Notes: a model not told the origin generated them from the letters alone. Shown: positions 32,079 through 40,333, counted from the stretch's first letter. The stretch is DNA of 64,000 nt from Senimuribacter sp049852125 (GCF_049852125.1 NZ_CP187532.1:2604001-2668000), one strand, 5' to 3'. Program-made: numbers and translations.

Positions 32079-32081
32079 AAT

Positions 32082-32118
32082 AAAAAATTCCCCTGACTGC
32101 TACCAACAGCCAGGGGAA
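32082..32118 (-). terminator. Terminator facing left between PH-like gene and integrase
   Basis: Eight-bp stem TTCCCCTG / CAGGGGAA with inner pairing, followed on the minus strand by TTTTTTA. On the plus strand there is no T-run, so it mainly blocks leftward transcription, although the stem may still slow rightward transcripts. Confidence 0.6.
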
Positions 32119-32211
32119 AAGGATGGAAACCAAATCAAATGGATGAAATGGTCACCAAAAACACCAATATAATTATACCATTTCATCCTGAAAAAAGAAA
32201 GGATGATGGTC

Positions 32212-33303
32212 ATGAAATTACCAAACAAATATGGTTCAGTTTACAAGCTGTCAGGGAAAAGAAGAAATCCATGGGCAGCAAGGAAGACTGTTGGATGGAA
32301 ACAGATTCCTGAAAAGAAAAAATCCTATCCTGTTTATAAGTTTATAGGATATTATGCAACCAGGGCAGAAGCACTTCAAGCACTTGCGTCTTATAATGAA
32401 GACCCTTATGACCTGCACCTGGACACAATCACATTTGCAGAAGTATATGAAAAATGGTCTGCAATTCACTATGAAACCATCAAAGACTGCAATGGTTACA
32501 AAGCAGCATTCAAGACCAGTGAACCGCTGCATGACATGAAATTTGTGGAAATAAAACTTGACCACCTGCAACAATGTGTGGATGAATCAGGGAAGAACAC
32601 ACCAACCTTGAAGACATTGAAAAATCTGTGGGGATTGATGTGGGATTATGCAGTCATTCATGAAATAGTCACCCCTGACAAAAGGGATATAATCAAATAT
32701 GTGGACATCAACAAAGCAGGGAATCCAAATGCATACAACAGAAAACCTTTCAGCAAGAAGGAAGTCAAAATGCTGTGGGATGCACAAGAATCCAATGAAT
32801 ATCTGTCTGTTGTTCTTATTCTCATATACACTGGTGTCAGAATCGGTGAATTGCTTGATTTGGAAAAGAAAGACATTCACTTGGATGAAAGATGGTTCTA
32901 TGTGAAGGAATCAAAGACCAGTTCAGGAATCAGGGAAGTTCCAATTGCAGAAAAGGTTGTTCCTTTCTTTGAATACTGGATGAAGAAGGACTGTGACCAT
33001 CTGATTTGCACACCTGATGAACGGCCTTTCAAATATCGCAATTATTATGATTCATACTGGATTCCTTTGATGCTTCAATTGAACATGGGAAAGTATGTCA
33101 TCAAGGAAGATAAAAAAGAACCAGTCTATGAAGGACACCGACCACATGACACAAGACACACCTGTGTCAGCCTGCTGACCGAAAAGAAGGTTGATGAAAG
33201 AATTGTTCAGAAAATTGTTGGTCACAAAGGACAGAATGTCACACAAGCTGTTTACACTCACCTGGAACTTCCAATCAAACTGGAAGCAATCAACCTGATT
33301 TGA
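32212..33303 (+). CDS. int: Phage tyrosine integrase
   Basis: About 363 residues. An N-terminal arm-binding domain starts GSVYKLSGKRRNPWAARKTV; the core-binding domain follows from about 70. The catalytic domain has TGVRIGELLDL (Arg), a lysine in the SKTSSGIREVP hairpin, PHDTRHTCVSLL (HxxR), IVGHKGQNVTQAVYTHL (His and the Tyr nucleophile in VYTH). It catalyses phage integration and excision. I chose the ATG at 32212, nine bases after AGAAAGG; two ATGs that directly touch the Shine-Dalgarno are less likely. Confidence 0.92.
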   Translation: MKLPNKYGSVYKLSGKRRNPWAARKTVGWKQIPEKKKSYPVYKFIGYYATRAEALQALASYNEDPYDLHLDTITFAEVYEKWSAIHYETIKDCNGYKAAFKTSEPLHDMKFVEIKLDHLQQCVDESGKNTPTLKTLKNLWGLMWDYAVIHEIVTPDKRDIIKYVDINKAGNPNAYNRKPFSKKEVKMLWDAQESNEYLSVVLILIYTGVRIGELLDLEKKDIHLDERWFYVKESKTSSGIREVPIAEKVVPFFEYWMKKDCDHLICTPDERPFKYRNYYDSYWIPLMLQLNMGKYVIKEDKKEPVYEGHRPHDTRHTCVSLLTEKKVDERIVQKIVGHKGQNVTQAVYTHLELPIKLEAINLI

Positions 33304-33318
33304 AAGAAGGTGACCTGA

Positions 33319-33663
33319 ATGAATAGAACAGCATACAAAAACCAATTCAATGCAGACCATTATGAAAGAATCAATTTTTCAGTTCCAAAGGGAATGAAGC
33401 AGGTCATCAAAGACCTTGCAGCAGACAAAGGAATGTCCATGAACAAATATTTTCTGTTCCTGGTGAATAAAGACCAGGAAGGTCTGTTTGATAATATGCA
33501 GCTTGCAGAAAAGTCCAGGGAAAAGATTCTGACCATCAAAGGGAACACACATGATGGATATGATGTTTTCTTCAAAGATGGAAGAATAATTCATTGCAGA
33601 ACCAAACTGGACATCAGAAAATGTCTTGCACAAGACAACAAAAGTCTTGCACAAGACACCTGA
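33319..33663 (+). CDS. Ribbon-helix-helix type small protein
   Basis: A 114-residue protein with ERINFSVPKGMKQVIKDLAA and KGMSMNKYFLFLVNKDQ, the strand-helix-helix pattern of Arc/CopG-like regulators, then a beta-rich DGYDVFFKDGRIIHCRT part. It ends with a repeated CLAQD/SLAQD, caused by the duplicated palindrome below. It follows the integrase by 15 bases and could regulate integration or the locus itself. Confidence 0.68.
   Translation: MNRTAYKNQFNADHYERINFSVPKGMKQVIKDLAADKGMSMNKYFLFLVNKDQEGLFDNMQLAEKSREKILTIKGNTHDGYDVFFKDGRIIHCRTKLDIRKCLAQDNKSLAQDT
33623..33657. repeat. Two copies of a 14-base palindrome at the phage end
   Basis: GTCTTGCACAAGAC occurs at 33623-33636 and 33644-33657, seven bases apart, in the last codons of the ribbon-helix-helix gene. 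They could be binding sites for that protein or for the integrase. GTTACTA also occurs twice nearby (33670 and 33692). Confidence 0.6.
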
Positions 33664-33789
33664 TTCAGTGTTACTATTTTGTTTCTAACTTGTTACTAAC
33701 AGATAGAAATTCAGAAAAATGGACAAAAAGAAAAATCCCACAAATCCAAGGAAAACCTTGAATCTGTGGGATTGATTTTTGCTGTCGAA
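33664..33789. other. Phage-host junction region (probable attR side)
   Basis: Between the last phage gene and the rpsI stop. Prophage composition ends and host composition begins here. The attachment core cannot be fixed without the other end, which is off the window. The 3' end of rpsI or the base just after it is the likely target, since rpsI itself is intact. Confidence 0.55.
33731..33778. terminator. Bidirectional terminator between phage end and rpsI
   Basis: Stem AATCCCACA / TGTGGGATT (33734-33773) with inner CAAGG / CCTTG and loop AAAA. The minus strand continues with TTTTTCTTTTT, the plus strand with GATTTTTG. It can end both rpsI and integrase-side transcripts. Confidence 0.85.
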
Positions 33790-34185
33790 CTATCTCTTGG
33801 AGAACTGGGAAGCTCTTCTTGCTTTTTTGAGACCGTATTTCTTTCTTTCTTTCATTCTAGGGTCTCTTGTCAGGAAGCCTGCAACCTTTAAAGGCGCTCT
33901 ATATGCTTCCTTGTCAGCCTGACATAACGCTCTGGAGATACCATGTCTCAAAGCTCCTGCCTGACCGGTAAAACCGCCGCCTGCCACAGTGGCGATAACG
34001 TCAAACTTGCCTTCACATCCAGCAACTTCGAAAGGTCTTCTTACCTCTCTCTTGACGATTTCCATACCGAAGTAATCTTCTAAGTCTTTCTTATTTACAG
34101 TAATCTTTCCAGTGCCCGGGATTAATCTAACTCTAGCAACTGAATGTTTTCTTCTACCTGTTCCCTGGTATTGTAATTTTGCCAT
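33790..34185 (-). CDS. rpsI: 30S ribosomal protein S9
   Basis: A 131-residue protein of the usual length. It starts MAKLQYQGTGRRKHSVARVR and ends in the hallmark basic tail GLKKARRASQFSKR, which reaches the P-site tRNA. Conserved GGGFTGQAGALRHGISRAL is present. It is the second gene of the rplM-rpsI operon. The prophage ends directly downstream, leaving the gene intact. Confidence 0.98.
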   Translation of the reverse strand: MAKLQYQGTGRRKHSVARVRLIPGTGKITVNKKDLEDYFGMEIVKREVRRPFEVAGCEGKFDVIATVAGGGFTGQAGALRHGISRALCQADKEAYRAPLKVAGFLTRDPRMKERKKYGLKKARRASQFSKR

Positions 34186-34204
34186 TGTCTATTCCTCCCT
34201 TTCA

Positions 34205-34633
34205 CTAGATTTCCAAAGCTTCCGGCTTCTGTGCTGTATGAGGATGCTCAGTACCAGCATAAACCTTTAACTTCTTAAACATCTGTCTGCCAAGTCTTCC
34301 ATCAGGAAGCATGCCTTTTACCGCGTGCTTGATGATTTCTTCCGGCTTTCTTGCCTGTAACTTTTCGAAAGTAACCTCTCTGAGTCCACCCGGATAACCA
34401 GTATGTCTCTTATAGATCTTCTCTTTTCTCTTTTTGCCGGTTACTTCTACCTTCTCAGCATTGATAACGATTACATAATCGCCGCAGTCAACGTGCGGAG
34501 TGTAGGTCGGCTTGTTCTTTCCTCTCAGAACAGAAGCAACTTCAGATGCCAGTCTGCCGAGAGTCTTACCTTCTGCATCGACAACGTACCATTTACGTTC
34601 TACTTCTGCAGGTTTTGCAATGTAAGATTTCAT
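34205..34633 (-). CDS. rplM: 50S ribosomal protein L13
   Basis: A 142-residue protein of normal length with WYVVDAEGKTLGRLASEVA, YTPHVDCGDYVIVINAEKV and YPGGLREVTFEKL, all typical of L13. It is the first gene of the rplM-rpsI operon, 19 bases before rpsI. A 170-base leader precedes it. Confidence 0.98.
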   Translation of the reverse strand: MKSYIAKPAEVERKWYVVDAEGKTLGRLASEVASVLRGKNKPTYTPHVDCGDYVIVINAEKVEVTGKKRKEKIYKRHTGYPGGLREVTFEKLQARKPEEIIKHAVKGMLPDGRLGRQMFKKLKVYAGTEHPHTAQKPEALEI

Positions 34634-34803
34634 TGATTCTTCCTTTCTACCTACTGGGATATCTTCTCTCGATATCTTGTTCGGTTCTGTCTACTGGGAT
34701 TCCAAAGAGAATCTGTTTCGACATAACTAAAATAACTTTTAGCTTGCAGCGCTGCCGAACCGTTCAGTTCTACGCATACAAATCGCCTGTGAACGCACAG
34801 TGC
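34634..34803 (-). promoter_or_regulatory. Candidate L13 (rplM) mRNA leader
   Basis: The leader between the promoter and rplM is about 170 bases. Near the gene it has two direct repeats of ATCCCAGTAG (minus strand; 34651-34660 and 34691-34700 in plus order) and a stem of two GATATC units (34659 and 34671) just before the AGAAAGGAAG ribosome binding site. L13-binding leaders that control this operon are known in Firmicutes; the match here is by position and shape only. Confidence 0.45.
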
Positions 34804-34809
34804 ATGACT

Positions 34810-34838
34810 ATTATATAGCAAAACCCAAGCAATTGCAA
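34810..34838 (-). promoter_or_regulatory. rplM-rpsI promoter
   Basis: TTGCAA (34833-34838), 17-base spacer, TATAAT (34810-34815) on the minus strand. Confidence 0.75.
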
Positions 34839-34883
34839 CAGTTTTTTCATTGTACAAAGAAAATCCAAGAAAAAACTTCCACT

Positions 34884-35810
34884 CTATGTAAACAAAGGTG
34901 TGGAAAAATAGCGTTCAGCCGTATCCGGCAGAATCGTAACTACTGTTTTTCCCTTACCTAACTTTTTAGCCAGCTGCAAGGCCGCGGCCACATTGGTGCC
35001 GCTGGAAATGCCGCACATCAAACCTTCCTTTGCCGCCAAATCTTTCGCTGTCTGCAGCGCTTCTTCATCAGACACAATATAAATGTCATCGTAGATTTCC
35101 TGATTCAGCACTCCGGGAATTACGCCGTCGCCAATACCCATTTGAATGTGGGTACTAACTGTACCGCCAGCCAGAATCGCGGCGTTTTCCGGTTCTACAG
35201 CCCATATCTCAATCTGTGGATTCAAAGCCTTCAAGGTTTCTCCGATCCCCGTAATCGTACCGCCGGTTCCTATACCTGAACAAAACCCGTCAATAGGACC
35301 TGCCACCTGCTCCAAAATCTCAAGACCGGTATGATGACGATGTACCATCGGATTAGCCTGATTCTCAAATTGCTGCGGAACAAAAACTTTCGGATTCTCC
35401 GCCGCCATTCGATCCGCCATCTGCACACATTCCTCAATGCAGTCGCCGATATTTCCCGCGTCATGTACCAGAATCACTTTCGCTCCGTAATGTTCCACCA
35501 GCAGCCGACGCTCCTGACTTACGGAGTCTGGCATGATAATAACAGTTTCATAACCCTTCACAGCGCCAACCAGCGCCAATCCTATACCCTGATTACCGCT
35601 GGTCGGCTCTACGATAATAGAATCCGGCTGTAAAATTCCGTCTTCCTCCGCCTTTGTAATCATATTGAAAGCAGTCCTGGTTTTAACACTGCCGCCTACA
35701 TTAAGGCCTTCAAACTTGACCAAAACCCTGGCGCCCTCCGGGTCTGTCATTCGATTTAACGCTATCATCGGAGTATGGCCCATAGCTTCCAGCACATTAT
35801 TATATATCAT
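34884..35810 (-). CDS. cysK: Cysteine synthase (O-acetylserine sulfhydrylase)
   Basis: A 308-residue PLP enzyme. The cofactor lysine lies in NVGGSVKTRTAFNM (about residue 44), the substrate loop is EPTSGNQGIG, the phosphate-binding loop is GIGTGGTITG, and GISSGTNVAAAL follows. It makes cysteine from O-acetylserine and sulfide. It stands alone, with its own promoter. The TSGNQG loop is CysK-like; the sulfide or homocysteine specificity is not proven. Confidence 0.9.
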   Translation of the reverse strand: MIYNNVLEAMGHTPMIALNRMTDPEGARVLVKFEGLNVGGSVKTRTAFNMITKAEEDGILQPDSIIVEPTSGNQGIGLALVGAVKGYETVIIMPDSVSQERRLLVEHYGAKVILVHDAGNIGDCIEECVQMADRMAAENPKVFVPQQFENQANPMVHRHHTGLEILEQVAGPIDGFCSGIGTGGTITGIGETLKALNPQIEIWAVEPENAAILAGGTVSTHIQMGIGDGVIPGVLNQEIYDDIYIVSDEEALQTAKDLAAKEGLMCGISSGTNVAAALQLAKKLGKGKTVVTILPDTAERYFSTPLFT

Positions 35811-35847
35811 CTCTACTCTCCATCTTATAAAATTTCATTATCAAATC

Positions 35848-35877
35848 AGTATATCACAGATCTCAAAGAGTTGTAAA
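35848..35877 (-). promoter_or_regulatory. cysK promoter
   Basis: TTTACA (35872-35877), 18-base spacer, TATACT (35848-35853) on the minus strand. Confidence 0.6.
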
Positions 35878-35898
35878 GACTACTACTTGTTTTTTTTT

Positions 35899-35927
35899 TT
35901 GACAATTTCTCATCTTTGTGCTATAGT
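35899..35927 (+). promoter_or_regulatory. Promoter of the queuosine salvage operon
   Basis: TTGACA (35899-35904) after a T-run, 17-base spacer, TATAGT (35922-35927). The riboswitch starts about 18 bases downstream. Confidence 0.8.
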
Positions 35928-35944
35928 AATCAAGTACAAAAAAA

Positions 35945-35990
35945 TAGGACAGTTCGTGACCATCCTGTCTATAAACAAAACTACGGAACC
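35945..35990 (+). promoter_or_regulatory. Probable preQ1-I riboswitch
   Basis: The stem GGACAG / CTGTCT (35947-35952 and 35965-35970) encloses the loop TTCGTGACCATC, and an A-rich tail ATAAACAAAACTACGG follows. CGTG in the loop can pair with TACG in the tail, giving the H-type pseudoknot of preQ1-I aptamers; the TTCG...CC loop and the ACAAAAC tail resemble the type found in Thermoanaerobacter. A GC-rich hairpin follows as expression platform. The two genes downstream fit queuosine precursor salvage. Confidence 0.72.
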
Positions 35991-36005
35991 AAGCGAAGAT
36001 ATTTT

Positions 36006-36034
36006 AACGCGCGCGTTTTCCGTGCGCGTTTTAA
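36006..36034 (+). terminator. Hairpin downstream of the riboswitch (expression platform)
   Basis: Stem AACGCGC / GCGCGTT with an 11-base loop, followed by TTAATTT. It probably acts as the terminator switched by the aptamer; the T-tract is weak. Confidence 0.55.
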
Positions 36035-36074
36035 TTTGCTATCAGCCTGGAAAGTCACGAGGAATGGAGGAAAT

Positions 36075-36791
36075 ATGGAGCGTTATGGAATCATAACTGA
36101 AAAGAACCCGCGCGAAATCGTACTTTTACGCGGCTGCGGCTGCAGATGGAGACGATGCCGTTTCTGCGATTATCATCTGGATTTCAGCAGAGACACAGAG
36201 GCCAACTATGCACTGAATCAATCTGTTCTGGATCAGGTTACCGGCGTCTATCACCGCCTGGAGGTAATCAATTCCGGCAGTTTCAGCGATTTAGATGAAA
36301 AAACCATGGCGCGCATACGCCAAATCGTAACGGCAAAAAACATACGGCAGATTCATTTTGAGTGCCATTGGCAGGATCGATCAGCCATCGAGGAAATTCG
36401 GACGGCCTTCGCAGCTCTCGGCGTTGCGGTAAAGGTCAAAATCGGCATTGAAACATTCAACGCGCTGTTTCGTGAGTCCTACCTGGATAAGGGTATTGAC
36501 GAGATCAATCCCGCCAAAATCGCCGCAAGCTACGACGAGTGCTGTCTCCTTTTCGGTATCCCGGGTCAAACCGCAGAGTCCATGACCCACGATGTAAACC
36601 TCGGACTGAAATACTTTGATCGCGTATGCATCAACGTAATGACAGAAAACACCGCTCCGATCAAGCCGGACGCCTCTGTCATAGATATTTTCACAAAGGA
36701 TGTCTGTCCCACTTTTATTGATAATCCCAGGGTTGACATTTTAATGACAAACACGGATTTCGGTGTTGGAGGTGATTCCTATGAGAAATGA
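36075..36791 (+). CDS. Radical SAM-like enzyme of queuosine salvage (QueL-like)
   Basis: About 238 residues starting MERYGIITEKNPREIVLLRG behind GGAGGAA. The cysteine cluster is CGCRWRRCRFC (C21, C23, C28, C31), which departs from the usual CxxxCxxC spacing. Later parts (IHFECHWQDRS, VKIGIETFNALFRESYLDKG, CLLFGIPGQT) fit a radical SAM barrel. It is co-transcribed with a YhhQ transporter under a preQ1-type riboswitch and overlaps it by 11 bases. Queuine lyases (QueL) described from Clostridioides are radical SAM proteins in the same context. The exact reaction is inferred. Confidence 0.72.
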   Translation: MERYGIITEKNPREIVLLRGCGCRWRRCRFCDYHLDFSRDTEANYALNQSVLDQVTGVYHRLEVINSGSFSDLDEKTMARIRQIVTAKNIRQIHFECHWQDRSAIEEIRTAFAALGVAVKVKIGIETFNALFRESYLDKGIDEINPAKIAASYDECCLLFGIPGQTAESMTHDVNLGLKYFDRVCINVMTENTAPIKPDASVIDIFTKDVCPTFIDNPRVDILMTNTDFGVGGDSYEK

Positions 36792-37494
36792 AATGATTCT
36801 AATTGGCAGCTTGCTGCTGATTTACGGCACAGTTGTGCTTTTCTACCGGCTGCTGGGCCGAACAGGTCTGTACATGTGGACAGTCGTCGCAACCATTGCC
36901 GCTAATATTGAGGCTCTTATCCTGGTCGATGCCTTCGGGATGGAACAGACGCTGGGAAATATCCTTTTCGCGTCCACATTTCTGGTGACAGATATCCTCA
37001 GCGAAACGGAAGGAAAAAAATGTGCAAATACAGCTGTCAAAATCGGTATTATGGTCAGCCTGAGCTTCGTAATACTGAGCCAATTATGGCTGCTGTATAC
37101 GCCCAGCTCTAATGATTGGGCCATGCCGTCTATACAAGCCATCTTCTCCAATACGCCGAGGATGATGCTTGTCAGCGTAGCAGTCTATGGTATTGTACAG
37201 GTCTTTGATGTTTTCGCCTACCATACAATCTGGAAGCATACAAAAAAAATCCTTGGAGACTCGCGAAAAGGGCTCTGGATTCGAAACAATGGTTCTACTC
37301 TGTTGTCCCAACTGATGAATACTGTACTTTTTACGTTCGGCGCTTTCTACGGTATGCACTCCATGGGCACCTTGATCAGCATTTGTCTGTCCAGCTATGT
37401 AATCTTCATCGTTACCAGTCTTCTGGATACGCCTGCGGTCTATCTTGCTCGCCGTCTAAAGGAGCGAGCACAAATCCCTGAAGAAAAACAGTAA
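36781..37494 (+). CDS. yhhQ: Queuosine precursor transporter, YhhQ family
   Basis: About 237 residues with six membrane helices, for example MILIGSLLLIYGTVVLFYRL, then the conserved VTDILSETEGKKCA loop, VFDVFAYHTIWKHTK, and LWIRNNGSTLLSQLMNTVLF. These are the YhhQ/COG1738 hallmarks. It takes up preQ0, preQ1 or queuine. The GGAGGTGATT site sits inside the end of the radical SAM gene; the ATG is at 36781. Confidence 0.88.
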   Translation: MRNEMILIGSLLLIYGTVVLFYRLLGRTGLYMWTVVATIAANIEALILVDAFGMEQTLGNILFASTFLVTDILSETEGKKCANTAVKIGIMVSLSFVILSQLWLLYTPSSNDWAMPSIQAIFSNTPRMMLVSVAVYGIVQVFDVFAYHTIWKHTKKILGDSRKGLWIRNNGSTLLSQLMNTVLFTFGAFYGMHSMGTLISICLSSYVIFIVTSLLDTPAVYLARRLKERAQIPEEKQ

Positions 37495-37504
37495 TTCAGA
37501 CAAT

Positions 37505-37550
37505 AAGACCCCCTTCTAAACTGATTTTACAGCAAGGGGGTCTTGTCTTC
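37505..37550. terminator. Bidirectional terminator between yhhQ and the ATPase gene
   Basis: Eleven-bp stem AAGACCCCCTT / AAGGGGGTCTT (37505-37515 and 37534-37544). It separates two convergent genes. Confidence 0.85.
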
Positions 37551-37561
37551 ATTTACGTTGA

Positions 37562-39913
37562 CTAATGTTTCTGCTCTTTTTTCTTTCTCCGTGGCGTATG
37601 GCTCATAATCCTTCCGCAGAGGCTTGTGAACTTATAAATATACCGAAAAAGCGCTTCCGTAGCGATGAGGAATACAACCAGCAGCATTGCAGCCTGTCCT
37701 GAAATGCTGTTGATTCCAAATAGATCCGGCATAAAGAAAGTACAAAAAGCCATGCCGCCTACCATCACCGCGATAAGCGCGGTATGGAGCGCATTAAAAG
37801 GTCTCGCTATTTTTCCCAATATCATGAAGCCCACCAGACCTACCAGAATCGTGCAGGAAGTGGATATGCACACCGGATCAATTTCAAATACCTGACCAAA
37901 GATAACCAGAGAACTAACGCTGATAAATGTCGTTATCCCTGCCGGCGCGGCCATCTTAAATACATTGCCGAAGAAAGTGCCCTTGATCAAATTCTTATTC
38001 GGTTCTAACGACAACACAAAGGAAGGCATACCGATAGTAAACATACTAATCAAAGTAATCTGCGACGGCTTCAATGGGTACGATAACACACTGATCATAG
38101 AAAACAGCGCTAATAACAATGAGAAAATGTTCTTGGTAAGAAACAGGCTCGCAGACTTTTCAATATTATTAACCACTCGTCTTCCTTCTTCTACCACTGA
38201 CGGCATCTTAGAGAAATCCGAATCCATCAATACCAGCTGCGCCGCATTGGATGCCGCCTCACTGCCGGAGGCTATCGCGATGGAACAATCCGCGTCCCGC
38301 AGCGCCAAAATATCATTAACGCCGTCGCCCGTCATGCCTACAGTCTTGCCCTGCTTTTTCAAAGCCTTAACAAACATTCTCTTTTGCTCCGGTGTTACTC
38401 GACCAAATACAGTATATCGTTCCACAGCCTCAAAAATTGCCCTCTGATTCACAAGCTGCCGTGCATCGATATACCTGTCGGCGTCTTTGATCCCCGCTTC
38501 CATCGCCACATTGGAAACAGTCACCGGATTATCTCCTGAAATAACTTTAATATCTACCCCGTTATCAGCAAAATATTGGAAAGTTTCCGGTGCAGATTTT
38601 CTGATAGGATTTGTAAGGTAAATAAGCGCAAGAAGCCGCGCGTCCCCCTCTAAAGGCTGACCATCCGGTATATCCTCGGTCTGACAAAAAGCCAAAACCC
38701 GGTATCCCTGTTCGCTGAGATCCGTAATATAATTCTCATACTGTGCAAATCTCTCTCGAAGTACAAATTCAGGAGCGCCCAGTACATAATTACCATCAGA
38801 AAAAACAGCGCCGCAATACTTGTATTTAGAAGAAAACGGACATATAGAATCCACCTGTTTTCCCTCAGGCTTTGCAAAATATTCCTTCATTGCAGCCATA
38901 GTAATGTTATCACTACTTTGTACAGCAACTAAATCTCCTATCATACCATACAGTACATCCTCATGAGAAGCATCTACCATAGGCTGCATCCCGCACACCT
39001 TCATTTCATTTTCCGTGATAGTTCCCGTCTTATCGACACATAGAACGTCAACTCTGGCCAGAGTCTCAATGCAGCGCATATTCTGAACTAGAACATCCTT
39101 CTTCGCAAGACGCATAGCGCTAACTACCATAGCAATACTGGCCGTCATATACAGTCCTTCGGGAATCATCCCCAATACAGCCGCTACCATAGATGTGATA
39201 CTGTCAGTAAAGCCTCCGTCCAAAATAAAACACTGCTGCACAAACAAAGTAATTCCCACAGGAATGATGATAATACCGATAATTTTTACCAGCCAGTCCA
39301 ATGATTTTATCATCTCAGACTGCTCGCCTTTTTTATCCTTTGTTGCTTCAATTGTAAGCTTAGATATATAGGATTCACGACCAACCGCAGTAAGGCGCGC
39401 CACACAGTGACCAGATATGACAAAACTCCCCGACAAAAGCTGTGCGCCTCTGGTTTTGGTTATCTCATCAGATTCACCCGTAATTAACGCCTCATTGACT
39501 TGTATACTTCCGTCAACTACCTCCGCATCTGCCGGTATTTGGCTTCCTGCGCCGAGAATAATACAATCCTCCAATACCAGCTGTTCTACAGGTATCTGTA
39601 CCTCGTGTCCGTCGCGCAGAACATGCACCTTAGGCATCTTCAATAATTTCAGTTTATCCAGCGTCTGCTTAGAACGAATTTCCTGAGCGATACCAATCGC
39701 CGTATTAGCAAAAACAATAAACATGAAGGTCAGATCCCTAAACTGGCCTACAATAATTAAAAGCACTGCCAATACAGTGAAAATAAGATTATAATAGGTT
39801 AAAACATTTTCTTTGACAATTTCTTTAACTGTTCGAGTTGAGGAATCCACCTGCTCGTTTCCAAGCCCCTGATGAAGTCTAGCCTCAGCTTCTTGACTTG
39901 TTAATCCCAACAT
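37562..39913 (-). CDS. Cation-translocating P-type ATPase (CtpE-like)
   Basis: A 783-residue P-type ATPase. The actuator motif is ALITGESDEITK, the membrane motif is MIPEGLYM, the phosphorylation site is LCVDKTGTITENEM, and the hinge is TGDGVNDILALRDADCS. Paired helices lie at the N-terminus (LTYYNLIFTVLAVLLIIVG), around 205-270, and six helices at the C-terminal end. The PEGL motif and the length fit the CtpE/PMCA-like group, which is linked to calcium uptake or export in Actinobacteria and streptococci. The ion here is not certain. Confidence 0.82.
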   Translation of the reverse strand: MLGLTSQEAEARLHQGLGNEQVDSSTRTVKEIVKENVLTYYNLIFTVLAVLLIIVGQFRDLTFMFIVFANTAIGIAQEIRSKQTLDKLKLLKMPKVHVLRDGHEVQIPVEQLVLEDCIILGAGSQIPADAEVVDGSIQVNEALITGESDEITKTRGAQLLSGSFVISGHCVARLTAVGRESYISKLTIEATKDKKGEQSEMIKSLDWLVKIIGIIIIPVGITLFVQQCFILDGGFTDSITSMVAAVLGMIPEGLYMTASIAMVVSAMRLAKKDVLVQNMRCIETLARVDVLCVDKTGTITENEMKVCGMQPMVDASHEDVLYGMIGDLVAVQSSDNITMAAMKEYFAKPEGKQVDSICPFSSKYKYCGAVFSDGNYVLGAPEFVLRERFAQYENYITDLSEQGYRVLAFCQTEDIPDGQPLEGDARLLALIYLTNPIRKSAPETFQYFADNGVDIKVISGDNPVTVSNVAMEAGIKDADRYIDARQLVNQRAIFEAVERYTVFGRVTPEQKRMFVKALKKQGKTVGMTGDGVNDILALRDADCSIAIASGSEAASNAAQLVLMDSDFSKMPSVVEEGRRVVNNIEKSASLFLTKNIFSLLLALFSMISVLSYPLKPSQITLISMFTIGMPSFVLSLEPNKNLIKGTFFGNVFKMAAPAGITTFISVSSLVIFGQVFEIDPVCISTSCTILVGLVGFMILGKIARPFNALHTALIAVMVGGMAFCTFFMPDLFGINSISGQAAMLLVVFLIATEALFRYIYKFTSLCGRIMSHTPRRKKKEQKH

Positions 39914-40051
39914 TACTGCCTTTCTCCTTCTGTTAATGGTATTATTTTATCACAAAAGAGTCAAAGATGAAACAGATAATGTAAAATATTGTAGCGCCAC
40001 TTCTTGCTTCCTTAAATGTCCATCCCATTTCAGAGGTGTTCTTCGGACACT

Positions 40052-40080
40052 AAAAAAGCAAGCTACTTCGTAACTTGCTT
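40052..40080 (-). terminator. Distal terminator of the rRNA operon
   Basis: Stem AAGCAAG / CTTGCTT with extra inner pairs; on the minus strand TTTTTTA follows. It backs up the terminator next to 5S rRNA. Confidence 0.7.
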
Positions 40081-40174
40081 CTTACTGAAACCGGCAACGC
40101 TCGCTTCGTTCGCTTCTTCAGTCAGAAAGCTACATTCGCTTTCTTCCTTCCGCTGTCCCGTTTTGTACGCTACG

Positions 40175-40208
40175 CTAAAAAAAGAAACCACACTGATGTG
40201 TAGTTTCC
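40175..40208 (-). terminator. Terminator directly after 5S rRNA
   Basis: Stem GAAAC-CACAC / GTGTAGTTTC (one mismatch, 40184-40207) followed on the minus strand by CTTTTTTT. Confidence 0.78.
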
Positions 40209-40219
40209 TTTTAACAAAA

Positions 40220-40333
40220 CTGGCAACGACCTACTTTCCCAGGCAGTCCCCCGCCAAGTATCATCGGCGCTTAGGAGCTTAACTACTGTGTTCGAGATGG
40301 GAACAGGTGTATCCTCCCCGCTATTGTTACCAG
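40220..40333 (-). rRNA. rrf: 5S ribosomal RNA
   Basis: The minus strand starts CTGGTAACAATAGCGGGGAG and ends GGTCGTTGCCAG; ends pair as expected. The CCCATCTCGAACACAG core and GATACTTGGCGGG are standard 5S sequence. Length about 114. Confidence 0.95.

Noticed and set aside
33790..34185. Disruption of rpsI by the prophage
   Set aside because: The S9 protein is complete with its normal C-terminal SKR end.
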